DNA of 64,000 nt from Pratylenchus scribneri (lineage: Eukaryota; Nematoda; Chromadorea; Rhabditida; Pratylenchidae), in contig JAQSEB010000029.1 of assembly GCA_030063045.1 (NCBI GenBank), positions 868,001-932,000 on the forward strand, given 5' to 3'. The notes under the pieces are model-generated. The model ran no database searches. It was not told the DNA's origin and saw only the letters and a program-made list of their open reading frames with translations. Below, piece by piece: positions 49,222 through 60,276 of this stretch. Position numbers and translations under genes: made by a program. Every line of letters starts with the position of its first letter. Within the stretch, counting starts at the first letter, position 1.

Positions 49222-49398
49222 ATGATGCCCACAATTTGTCCACAATTCCTGCGCATGATGATGCTGATCGCCTTCCTTTTGCTGGTGGCCACCATGGTAC
49301 TCGTCGACATTGTCGTTGGAGTTGGATGTGTCATAAATTGTATATGTGGTTCACCTGGTTGTGGACCAACATGCCCGTGTACACCGGACCCCCGATGA
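49222..49398 (+). CDS. Short secreted Cys-rich peptide, 58 aa, single exon
   Basis: An intronless frame from MMPTICPQF to PDPR, followed by two stops. A basic/Met N-region and hydrophobic core (MMMLIAFLLLVATMVLVDIV) form a signal peptide; the predicted mature part is GCVINCICGSPGCGPTCPCT plus PDPR, with six Cys in 20 residues, Gly and Pro between them. That spacing (C-x3-C-x-C-x4-C-x3-C-x-C) suggests a compact disulphide or metal-binding peptide. A TATA box upstream and AATAAA at about 49487 support a real small gene. Its GC content is higher than its surroundings. Function not recognised; a gland-expressed or antimicrobial-type peptide is possible. Confidence 0.7.
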   Translation: MMPTICPQFLRMMMLIAFLLLVATMVLVDIVVGVGCVINCICGSPGCGPTCPCTPDPR

Positions 49399-49922
49399 TA
49401 AATGATGAAATATGATTGTTTGATTGATTAACGCGAAAAGAATATGAAAAATTTATATGAAAATGATATATGAATATTAATAATTAATAAAACATGCAAC
49501 TGTTGCTTTATCACAAAAAATGGCTATTGATTCAGTGCGGGTGCGGTTTTTTGGGAATGATTTTTTGCGTTTTACTCCCGGGCACATTTAGAAAATTTTT
49601 GAATTCCGCGGGGACCGATTCCGGGTTTACCATTTTATAATTTTTAATTATGAATTATTAGAGGCCGGACCCGCCGGTCCTTGGTCAACAGCACCGAAAT
49701 TGGCGCTTTAAATAAAAATGTGTTTTTGTCCAAATGTATTTCATTGCCGAATAATATTTGCCCAAATATTAGGCCAGTGTCCAGCAGTCTAAGGAAAGAT
49801 TGTATTTCAGAACCTAGGCTCCGAGCTCGAAGCCCACAGAAAACCGATCCCCACGGAAAAAATGATGCTCGATTTTATGCATCAAATTTACAATTTTATT
49901 AAAAAAAATTCATTTTATTCAG
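49399..49922. other. Spacer between the peptide gene and MECR
   Basis: No gene seen. The peptide gene (plus) and MECR (minus) converge here, so both 3' UTRs should lie in this stretch. Confidence 0.45.
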
Positions 49923-52651
49923 TTAAATTTTGTTATTCCTCCTCAATTCTTCGTTATCAGAAAGGAGTAAAATTTGTTTTGTTCCATGCGCTGAAAAATA
50001 TGCCAAAAATGACCACTGCCTCCTTCCCCCTACTTACATATCGCATTTTCAATTGCCTCTGTGTATTTTTGCATTGGCACAATTTTGGCAGGTGGTGGTC
50101 GTAATTTCCCATTCAAAATTAATTCCTGCAATTCTGCAAACATTTTTGTCACTTTTTCAACATCATTTTCCATTATCCAAGTGCCAAGTGAAAATCCTTT
50201 AGCACAAATTCCATTGAAAATGAATGCGCCTGTTCCAATTTCCACCGGCCGTTTACTCATTCCACCTTTGAACCATAACCGTAAATGCTCTTTTAATTCC
50301 TAATTCTCTAATAATCCCCCGAAATCATCTTTGAGGACGCTTTTAGCTCCTTTCAGGCTGAACTTTTTATAATGAATTTTTTGGTAATTATCGCTTAACT
50401 GTGTGCAAATTTTTGCCCCAATATAATCTTATCTTAAGTTATCCCCAAAATTGGTGAACCCTAAAATCATCTCAAAATCATTCATTGTTTTACTATCAAA
50501 TAAATCTCAAAAAAATTTTTTTCGAATCTGCCCTCGAATAATAAGATAAGTACTCGTTTTTCTTAGTCCACTAAAGCACTATAAAATAAATAAATTCGGT
50601 TCTTTTCCAGTTTGCGCGTCCCATCAACACTTACGCGTCCGATCAATATTTACACGTCCGATGAATATTTACGCGTCACAAAATATTTTTATGCGTCCCA
50701 ACAATTTTTATGCGTCCCAATATATTTTTACGCGTCCAACGAATAAAAAAGTTCAAAATAAATTTTGCTCAAACATCTGCTGGGATCAATCCAGAACCAA
50801 CACCCTAAAGACCAACACCCAGAAAGCATACACTAGGGGGTTTAGGGTTAGGATTATGGGTTCAGAGCATGGGATGAACGGAGTAAATGTCGCGAAGCGA
50901 CGAAGCGGAGAGTTCTGATAAACTAAAAATTAGTATTAGTCTTTTGGGTGTCTAGATCTTCTATGTTGGATTCGAACATTTATGCGTCCAAAATTTATTC
51001 TAAAAAAATATTTTAAGTGTCTGGGAAAATTGAATTTGCACTTTTTTGGACGCATAAAAATTGTTGGGACGCATAAAAATATTTTGGGACGCATAGATAT
51101 TCATGGGACGCGTAAATTTTCATCGGACGTGTAAATGTTGATGGGACGCGCAAACTGGAAAAGAGCCATAAATGGTTATAAATTCCGTAATAATTTGTTC
51201 AAAGATGTCAACAAATTAAAGAGTTAGACTCCAAATTTTCCCAATTTTTGAAGGATTAAAGTAATTCCCAGTGGGGAATTAAAGGAGAGCATTTAACGGT
51301 AAATCCATTTTTGTCCAAATTTTACCGTAAGTGACCAGAATCCCATTCCGGTCTAATGCCGATGCAATCAATAAAGCACTTCGCCCTCCGGTGCCATTCA
51401 GAGCCAAAAGTGGTTTTGGCAAAGCATTTTCGATAGGATTTATTTCCCTATGGAATTTGACTATTATGCCATTAATTTTCCTCATTTTCACCTCAATTTT
51501 ATGCCAAATTCTTCTTCGGTCATCACCAAATCTGCCCCCAATGAATGCAATTCAGCCTTCAATTCATCAACATTTGGTCGATTCCGAATCAAATTCAACG
51601 TTTTATAGCCATACACTAAAATTTTTATTTTAAAAATTAATTAAATTTAAATAAAATAAGAATTTTTATTTAAATTATTGCATTTTATTTTTATTAATTT
51701 GAAAACTATTTTTACCGTAATAACTTTTTTTTATTCATCTAATAATTTCCTCAACTTTGAGTACTCATAATTTTAGGCATAAAAAATTATTTTTATTTCA
51801 ATTTATTTAGTTCTCTTAAGCTCTACAAATTTTGTCATAATTTTTTCAAAAATATCCTCAAATTAAGGATTTAGATCCAAAATTTTCCCATTTTTGAGGG
51901 GTTGAAAAATAATTGCCCATAAAGAATTAAAAAAGTATATACGGTATTTGAAATTCTTTCCAAATTCCATTTTCCATCACCTTTTGCCAATTGAATTACG
52001 GCACGACCGACCCCAGAATTGGCTGCATTCTGAATAATCCAGTCGCCCCTTTTCAGCTGAAAAAATTCACGGAGCAATGCCAAAGCAGTCGGCGGATTTA
52101 TGGCCAAAGTGGCTGCGGAAATCTGATCAAAATTTTCATATATTTATTTTTGGAATTAGACCAAATCAATTTTTGGGTTGATTGAAAGGAGTACATCACT
52201 CGGATAAATGCCCAATTCCGTCCAAACACCGTTGCTGCTGGCATCTGAATCCGAAGAAAGTGGCATACGGAATCGAATCACTCTTTGGCCGCATTTCAAA
52301 TTCCGAACATCCAATCCCACCTTTTACATTCAAAATACAAAGAAAAAGTAATATTTTTGGCCAAACCCTTTCAACTATGCCAATTGCCTCCGTCCCACCG
52401 ATGGCTGGCAATTTTGGCTTAATTAGCGCATATCTTCCCTCAATTATGTTCAAATCCAATGGATTTATTGGGGATGCCAGCCATCGAACCAGTACTGAAT
52501 TGCTCGTCCATTTGGATGGGTCAAGTGGAATTGTGCATTGGTTTAAAACCTATTTGTGGGGTTTTTTACTTTATTTTCACATTTTTTTGACCTTATTTGC
52601 CGGCCCATTACACTCATATCTTAAACATTTTGTCCATAAAATGGTTTGCAT
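49923..52651 (-). CDS. MECR: Mitochondrial trans-2-enoyl-CoA/ACP reductase, 361 aa
   Basis: Exons (minus): 52592-52651, 52367-52549, 52162-52320, 51981-52122, 51492-51615, 51326-51447, 50038-50265, 49923-49990; 362 codons, near the usual 370. It is a zinc-free member of the medium-chain dehydrogenase/reductase family that performs the last, NADPH-dependent step of mitochondrial type II fatty-acid synthesis, feeding lipoate production. Marks: substrate-side [18 protein letters not shown] and [11 protein letters not shown]; the NADPH fold [49 protein letters not shown]; the C-terminal [12 protein letters not shown]. The first 15-20 residues could be a mitochondrial presequence but are not strongly basic. 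Intron 6 (50266-51325) carries a TIR element. A relic of the last exon lies at 43800. Confidence 0.93.
50600..51170. mobile_element. 565-nt TIR element in MECR intron 6
   Basis: The left end TCTTTTCCAGTTTGCGCGTC and right end GACGCGCAAACTGGAAAAGA are exact inverted copies. Pairing continues through about 140 nt per arm, made of repeated ACGCGTCC(G/C)ATCAATATTT-like units. The centre (50810-50930) is GC-richer with GTCGCGAAGCGACGAAGCGG. No transposase is encoded, so it is a MITE-like or fold-back element. Confidence 0.8.
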
Positions 52652-53412
52652 TCGATGAGAAGGGAAATGGAATTATTATTGAATGGAAAATCGACCTTGA
52701 TTAGATATTATATTAATTTATTGGAGAATTGAGCCGAAAATGATAATGCTCTGTGAAAGAACCACCATCGACCGACGAATTCCCCTTTGATGATAGAGAG
52801 AGAGTGAAGATATTTATGAAGTATGATATGAACCCCGCTTCCCCCTTTTCTTTTCCTCTACATTTCATTCAAAATCAAACTTTCTCTGCTAAAACAACGT
52901 GGCCTAAATAAGGCTTTTAGACAAAAGTTTAAGCCAAATAAAAATTAAATATAGGAAAAGCATTCAGCAAGTAGATTAATATTAGCATATTTTAATAATC
53001 GACTGGATCATTCTCTGAAAGAATCCAAAATTAACTTCATCCACAAATATTTGCAAGATCAAATTATGAGAATACACATCTTTTAAGTTTTTGAGCAAAT
53101 ACAAACATCGAAGACCGAAGAGGAAGGTCACAATATTATTCTTGATCTTGAGCTTTGAGCACCCAAATGTTTGATTACCCAAATTTCTTGTGGACATTTA
53201 CTTACTTATAATAATTTGTAAAAATTCCATTCTAATTGGTCATAAAATGCACAATTTTTTCAAAAAAGAAAATTAAATTAAAAATTATTTCTCAAGAAAA
53301 TTGTAGATTATACATTAAAAACAGTGCCCGAGGGCAATTTAATAATAAAAAAGGAAAAAAATTTAACTAATCTTATAAAATTATAAATAAAAATTCAGAA
53401 AAATTTTATAAT
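52652..53412. other. Divergent spacer between MECR and the ZIP gene
   Basis: Head-to-head promoters over 760 nt. No further gene recognised; a 71-aa minus-strand frame at 52982-53197 lacks features. Confidence 0.45.
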
Positions 53413-55803
53413 ATGAATTTACGAATTTTTCTCCTATTTTCGTGTGTAATTTATTCAGCACTGGCCCATGGCCATCAACATTCGCATTCTAATGAACCTC
53501 CACATCTAAAATACACAAGGGAAATAAATGAAGCAGTAAAATTATAATTTAATAAAAATTAATTAAAATTAAAATTTAAGGCCCAAAAGGAAGTCGATGA
53601 TTTTAATGAATATTCCCATGGACATACTCATTCTCACCAGGGATGTGGAGGGCATCATCATAGCCATGACCATGATGAAGAAGAAGAACATGCGCATTCT
53701 CATTCGCATGCACATTCTCATAATCAACAGGCATCGAAATAAAATTTTTAAATAAAAATAAACGGTTTTGTATGACCCATTTTGGTTTAATGGTTCAAAA
53801 CTAAGTTGGAATTGGTTAAACCCAAAGTCAAAACATGATCAAATGCTGCACCTTGACCAAATCAATTGATTGAGTATAAAATTTATGAGTCTTTGACCGA
53901 CAAATTTTAAATAAAAATTCAAATCATGGAAAATTTTGCGAACAAATAAATTTAATTAATTTTAAGGGGAATAAACCAAAGAGAATGGCCAGCACTCTGC
54001 CAAAAATACCCACTGCAGCTTACAGCGACCAACCTTACAGCAAAGATGGGTTAATAATTGATAAATTTATTTTATTTTAAATAAAAAATTTAGATGGTTT
54101 TCATTTTTGAACAATCCACAAATTCGTCTTTGGACATATGCAATTGGATCAACATTGATTATTAGTGCATTTCCATGTTTTCTGCTTGCATTCATCCCAG
54201 TCAACGTTTGAATTTATTTTTAAACCAAAAACTTTATAATTTAAATTTAAAGTCCAATGCCAATGGGGAATCGCCTCTTCTCCGCACATTGGTATGGTAA
54301 TATTTTTTTAAACAATTATAAAATTAGTAAAATTGTGTAAAGTGTAACCATGAATAGAATGAACAAATTAGAGAATAATTTTGGGGATAAAATTTAATAA
54401 AGTGCCAACTGCCAAAGAACCATCAATTGTCCAAATCGGGTGCGGGTTAATTAATAATTATTATTTTTGGACCTTAACTTTCTGGCTAATTATTTTTGAT
54501 TAATCCAATGTTTTAATTATTTCCAATTTTTAGCTCGCTTTTGGAGCCGGCGGATTACTTGGCGATGCTTTCCTCCACCTAATCCCACATGCCAGCCCCG
54601 GCGGCCATTCTCACTCCCATTCTCACTCTCATCATCAAGAAAATGATTCTGGCCATGGCCATGAACCGCATGATTTATCCGTTGGCACTTGGGTCCTTGT
54701 TGGTCAGTTTCAATTTTTTTTGAACCCAAAATTAGTCAAAAAAATATTTTAAGGTTTTATGACATTTTTCATTGTGGAAAAAATTGTTCGAATTATTCGT
54801 GGCGAAGACAGCACTGGACATGGCCATTCGCATTCAAATGTTTCGGTGAAAAAAACAAAAAAGGCAAAAGAATCGGACGGAGAAAATGACGAAAAGGAAG
54901 TGGAGAAAAAGGACAGAAAAAAGGTTTGAAATATAAAAAAATTAACCAAAAATTTCAATAATTTTTAAGGAAATTTTACATGAAACCGGAGGCAGTCGGG
55001 TTCGGGTTGCGGCCTATTTGAATTTGGTGGCCGATTTTATGCACAATTTTACGGATGGATTGGCCATTGGTGCCTCATTCACTGCCGGTACAACAATTGG
55101 ATTTGGTCAGTTAATTTTTATACAAAGCACAAACCACATATCCAAAATTGGATAGAGCTGGTGAAGACGCATTGAATGGTATATAATTTGTTATGGTTTG
55201 GTCAACAATTAAAGGTTATTAAACGGTTTAAAACCAATTTTGGTTTAATAGTTCAAAACTTGTCTCTTGAAGAGATCAATGCATTTAGTATGAGCACACA
55301 TTTATGAGAATAGCCTTTTTCCTTTGTAATTTTGGCAATTTTAAGTAACAATGATCACTGTTTTGGTGCATGAAGTGCCTCATGAAATTGGCGATTTTGC
55401 CATTCTGGTTCAATCTGGTTTCTCCAAAAAACGGGTAATCCATTAAAAAATATGAGAAACCTAAACTTCAATCCCCTAAATAGGCAATGCTAATTCAACT
55501 CTGCACGGCATTGGGCGCTTTGGCCGGATGCACTCTGTCACTTTGGGACGTGGATGCGGCCGCATTGGCTGAAGCGGCCGAACAAAGTTGGGCAATTCCA
55601 TTCACGGCCGGTGGCTTCATTTATATTGGAACGGTGAGTATTTAATTTGAATTTATAAAATTTATTATTAAATAAATATTTTTTAAAAGGTGTCCATGAT
55701 TCCCGATTTATTGGAAGGATCAACTCCGTGGCAAAGTGTGAAGGAATGTTTGGCACTTTTATTGGGCCTTTTTATGATGTATTTGATTGCATTTTATGAA
55801 TGA
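53413..55803 (+). CDS. ZIP7-type zinc transporter (SLC39A7/Catsup/KE4 family), 444 aa
   Basis: Eleven exons: 53413-53535, 53581-53730, 53967-54049, 54094-54205, 54253-54291, 54534-54702, 54754-54923, 54970-55105, 55346-55434, 55484-55633, 55690-55803; 445 codons. Signal peptide ([19 protein letters not shown]), then a His-rich luminal domain with [14 protein letters not shown] as in KE4 proteins. TM1 [22 protein letters not shown]2 [20 protein letters not shown]; a His-rich loop; a charged Lys/Glu cytosolic loop; TM4 [22 protein letters not shown]5 [17 protein letters not shown], where HNFTDG and HEVPHE are the metal-site motifs. ZIP7 moves Zn2+ from ER/Golgi to cytosol. The intron at 53731 begins GC and follows CAACAG; without it a stop (ASK*) would end the protein early, so intron retention would yield a short His-rich secreted peptide. 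Intron 8 carries a dispersed repeat. Confidence 0.94.
55142..55320. repeat. Dispersed repeat copy in ZIP intron 8
   Basis: GAAGACGCATTGAATGGTAT, TTTGGTCAACAATTAAAGG and ATTTTGGTTTAATAGTTCAA match the copy at 58262-58500 and, inverted, 840-1150. A shorter piece lies at 53760-53890 in ZIP intron 2. Confidence 0.8.
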
Positions 55804-57023
55804 AAATGAAAAATGGAAGAATATGTGAAATTCGGCATAATTCCTACTTTTTATTTATATTTTTTAAATGAAATATTGGTAACCCCTAAATTATTGTTTG
55901 TTTGTGATAATTTTGTTGTTTAATAATCAATATGCATACTTATTGTATTATTATTATTAATCGACCCCCATATCCTATATTCCTTTGTTAAATTTTTTGA
56001 TTAAACAATTAATTCCGTAAATTTAAAAATAATTGTAATTTTTTTACCAAAAATAATGTGTTTTCGATTGGCTAAGAATTAAGAAAAATGTGTTTTTTGA
56101 TTAACTAAAAAAGTATTTTTGATTACTAAGAAAAATGTATTTTCGCTTGCTTAGTAAAATGTATTTTCGCATGCTAAGTAAAATGTATTTTCGCTTGCTT
56201 AGTAAAATGTATTTTCGCATGCTAAGTAAAATGTATTTTCGCTTGCTTAGTAAAATGTATTTTCGCTTGCTAAGTAAAATGTATTTTCGCTTGCTTAGTA
56301 AAATGTATTTTCGCTTGCTAAGTAAAATGTATTTTCGCTTGCTTAGTAAAATGTATTTTCGCATGCTAAGTAAAATGTATTTTCGCATGCTAAGTAAAAT
56401 GTATTTTCGCATGCTAAGTAAAATGTATTTTCGCATGCTAAGTAAAATGTATTTTCGCATGCTAAGTAAAATGTATTTTCGCTTGCTTAGTAAAATGTAT
56501 TTTCGCTTGCTTAGTAAAATGTATTTTCGCTTGCTTAGTAAAATGTATTTTCGCTTGCTTAGTAAAATGTATTTTCGCTTGCTAAGTAAAATGTGTTTTC
56601 GCATGCTAAGTAAAATGTATTTTCGCTTGCTAAGTAAAATGTGTTTTCGATTGACTAAAAAAATGCTTTTTCAATTAATTAAAGCTTTTCGATTAACTAA
56701 AAGTAAAATGTGTCTTCGATTAACTTAGAATTTAAAAAAATATTTTTTTGATTAATAAGAAGAATTAATTTCCACTTTTCCGGAATGAATAATTTTGCAC
56801 TAAATGTTTAATTAATTATTGTAATTTGTTGAATTTATTCATATTTATTTTTCTACAAAATATAGCAAAAACAAACAAATCTAATGTAAAAATAAAGAGA
56901 ATTTGAATTAAGTATATGAATTGAATTTTTTTGTAAAGAATTGTTAGACTAGCTTAAGAAAAATTCGATAAATTGAGAGAAATTTGAGAGATTCTCGATT
57001 ATATATTGCGCATGGAAAAATTA
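55804..57023. other. Convergent spacer between the ZIP and DNAJC16-like genes
   Basis: Both genes end here. The stretch is filled mainly by the 24-nt array; no gene is supported. Confidence 0.55.
56040..56740. repeat. 24-nt GTAAAATGTATTTTCGCTTGCTTA array
   Basis: About 22 regular 24-nt units, in two alternating subtypes (CGCTTGCTTA and CGCATGCTAA), with degenerate ends that read AAAAATGTGTTTTCGATTAA. The degenerate ends are the inverse of the minisatellite at 30360 and 40855. Because the unit is eight codons long, both strands stay open (197 and 167 codons); no other coding sign. Confidence 0.95.
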
Positions 57024-60000
57024 TTAGACTAAATTTTCTGGCCATTCAGGGATATAATAGCGTCGAACGGTTCCCTCCAAAAGACGTTCCAAAAATGTGG
57101 GGAATCCGTTGAGCACATTGGCCACATTCAATTCAATTTTTCCCTTAATATTTAAATTTTTATTTCCGAATGCTTTTCCCTCGATTCACCTCTTTTGATG
57201 CAAATCCACTTCCTTTTCGTTGTCCCCTCAAAAGTTCCTCATTTGGCTCATCCGCCGTTCCATCCTCCTCATTATCCCCTAATGTTTCCAATTGGACGGT
57301 GGCATTCCGAGTTCGAAGGGAGTTGGGTCGGTGCATTGGATGATAAATGCTAAAGTACAGTTTCCAACCGCAAATCACCAGAATTGTGCCAACAGTGTGT
57401 TTTGGATTGATGTTCTTAAAAGGAGGAGAATTAATTTCAATTTTCTCCAAATTTTGTGGTCATTTTAAAATTTTACTCCATTTATTTATCATATAGCTCT
57501 ATTCTAAGCCAATTCGATTTGATAGGATCATTTTTATTTAGAGGATTTTAATTTTTATTCAGATTAGATAGCTTGACAAAATTGTGGCCAAAATCTTTAG
57601 ATTTTGGTTTTAAACTGGTTTATTTTCTTTCAATTTTAACAATCGATCAAATTTGATGGAAATTAACATAATATGACTAAATCGACCGTGTTTGGATCAA
57701 TTATTTCAGAAAATTTCAATTTTATCAAGAAATTTGGTCAATTGAGATCTGATTTCAAAACCGGTTCAACGTTGTCCAACTAATCAAATTTGATCTAAAT
57801 TAATCAATTATAAATCAAATAGGTCATAGAAGAATTCTCCATGATTTCTATGAACTCTAAGGCCATAATCTTTGGCCTCATTGCGTATTGTCCATAGATA
57901 CAGATTTCTTTCCATAATTTTGAATATACCTTCAGTCGATCTTTTGCCGTCATTTTCTTCTCATCAGCCTCATTCTTCTTTGCTTTGGCGGTGAATTGTC
58001 CCAACAAAGGTGGGCCTTTTTCATCCGGCTCCTTTTCCTGCTTATCCGAATTTGTGTCCGTTGTTACCGTAGTCAAACTATTCAAATCCTCTTTGGATTC
58101 TTCCTTTTGTTCATCGTCACCGGGCAAAGTCAATTCAAGCAAAGATCGAAACCAATTCAAATTCTTTGGCACAACCAAAAAGCCGAAGGAAAATGTTTTG
58201 TTGCTGAAAATTAAATAAAGATTAGTAGAATTATTATAATGGTTTAAATTGGGTTTCTCCTACATTTCCCAAACCACATAGAGCTGGTCAAGACGCATTC
58301 AATGGTATATAATTTGTTATGGTTTGGTCAAAAATTAAAGTATTTAAGGTTTAAAACCCATTTTGGTTTGGTCAACAATTAAAGGGTATTAAATGATTTA
58401 AAACCCATTTTGGTTTAATGGTTCAAAACTAAGTTGGATTTGTTAAATCCAAGCCAAAATATAATCAAATGATAAGTCTTGATACAGATCTATCGATTGG
58501 CTGTAAGATTTATGGATCTGTAGAAAGTCCAGATAAACCTGAACCATTATACTTTCGTCAATCAAATAAAATAGATAAAAACGCACTTTCTAAGACAATA
58601 AGTATATCGCGCAAATTGATGCAACAATGTTTCCTTGCTCTCCTTGTCCACCAACAAAATAATTGATCGACAGCCCGGCTTAAGCAGTCGAATTAGGCCG
58701 AATTGTGTTTCCGCCCTCAATTCATGGATCAGTGGGCCCATTGTGCGCCAAATGCGTGTTTGCAGCCGTTGCTGTTTTTCTTCCTCCGTCAGCGGGGTTT
58801 TTGGGTCCTCCGGATGCCATTCCTATGTGCCGGAGAAATTATTGGTTTTAGAGAGTGTGCCCCAAAATAATATCAATTTTTGACAATTTTTAAACCACTA
58901 AATTTCAGTCAATTCCTATTTCAAACTTGTTGTTCTTTGTTGGTCCCTTTATTGTTGCCACTGTTCCCCCGTGTTGTGCCGCTGCTCATTTCCTCATTTT
59001 GCCGTCGCCTATTTGTATTTGCCTCTACCGAATTCATTTGGTTCAGCACAAAACCAATCAGGAAAATGAAGAATAAAGTGCCAAGAACACTGGCAAATGG
59101 CAAAATCTATGAGAATGGGAATTCCAAATTTTGCCTTCCTTTCTAAATAACTGACAAAATTTTTCAAATCATTTTGCTGCCTTCTTGGCGGCGGTGGCCA
59201 ACGGATATATTGTTGGAAATGTTTTTGTTGCTGCTCTCTGAAGAATTGTTCCTGATAGTTTCGCCATTCCGCAAAGTTCTCATCCATTGTGCCAAATTTG
59301 TCGTAGGCTTCACGCTTTTCCACATTTGACAAAATCTGAGGACAGTGAATTCGAATTCAATAACAATTATAGCCAATAAAAGGCAAAATAAGGTCAAATT
59401 CAGGCATTTTTGTTTTATGGTCATAATTTTTTGGCCAATTAAATTTGATTAATCATTCTTCCAATATTATTTAAACCCAGCCATATAAATATTTTACTAA
59501 TTTAATAAAACGATAGGAAGTTTTGGTCAATGCAAAAGGATATTCCAAACTTGTCGCCTTGGGCCAATTTATCGCCGTTTCTAACTCTTATCAAAGACAA
59601 ATAAGTACTGTACCAATTTTGATGATTTAATTAAATTAAAGAGCAGACTTTTGGGTATAAAATGATATTTATTTTAATTAAATTTATTCAGAATTTATGA
59701 ACTTATACCCCAAAAAACTTTTAAAATGGCCTTTCTCTGGATTAGCGAAGTTTTCAGTATTTTTTGGGCATAACTCCATTCAATTTTGACCAATTTTAGT
59801 AAAATTAATATTCATTTGATAGCCAAAAGTCTGCTCTTTAATTTGATACTAAAATTATAAAAATTGGTTCAGTCCTTGATGAGTTATTACAAATGGCAAT
59901 AAGTTGGCCCGGCAACAAAATGAGCTGTACCGATTCCAAAATTCCAATCCAAAAATGTCTCCATTTCCATTTCCAAAATACCTCATATGCCCGATTCACT

Positions 60001-60276
60001 TCCATGAACCGCTCTTGGGCTCCCGGACTTTTGTTCCTGTCTGGATGCCTGCAAATCCATTCCAAATATTCGACCCATTCAATTATTTTCCACAAACCAT
60101 TCCATTGCCAATTTTTTATAGGCCTGCTTTATTTCATTTTGGGTTGCACCCATTTCCAGGCCCAATGTTTGGTACGGATCGAAACCATCAGTGGAAAATG
60201 TATGGCCAAAAGGAATTGCCGTACAAATTGCAAAAAATGCGAAAAACAATGCAAATTTGGACGATTTTTTGGGCAT
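57024..60276 (-). CDS. DNAJC16/ERdj8-like ER membrane J protein, 486 aa
   Basis: Exons (minus): 60098-60276, 59982-60048, 59156-59335, 58927-59106, 58587-58822, 57930-58203, 57190-57414, 57024-57143; 487 codons, all phases fit. Signal peptide (KFALFFAFFAICTAIPFGHT), J domain DPYQTLGLEMGATQNEIKQA...WHPDRNKS (HPD motif right after the first intron), helix IV SNVEKREAYDKFG, a membrane helix SVLGTLFFIFLIGFVLNQMN, then the C-terminal part: RLLKPGCRSIILLVDKESKE, NKTFSFGFLVVPKNLNWF and, at the very end, LERLLEGTVRRYYIPEWPEN, all as in DNAJC16. The J domain recruits and activates ER Hsp70 (BiP). Vertebrate DNAJC16 (about 780 aa) has a thioredoxin-like region between J domain and membrane helix; here only about 60 residues separate them. 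Introns 2 and 5 carry repeats. Confidence 0.88.
58262..58500. repeat. Dispersed repeat copy in DNAJC16-like intron 5
   Basis: Begins AGAGCTGGTCAAGACGCATT and continues AATTTGTTATGGTTTGGTCA; homologous to 55142-55320 and inverted to 840-1150. Confidence 0.82.
59620..59865. repeat. Inverted-repeat element in DNAJC16-like intron 2
   Basis: AAAGAGCAGACTTTTGGGTA and its inverse GATAGCCAAAAGTCTGCTCT lie about 180 nt apart; arms match the element at 34660-34925. Confidence 0.83.

Noticed and set aside
56101..56728. 197- and 167-codon repetitive frames (MYFRLLSK and RKYILLSK repeats)
   Set aside because: The 24-nt unit keeps every frame without stops open on both strands. The array is related to intronic minisatellites and has no splice or start context.
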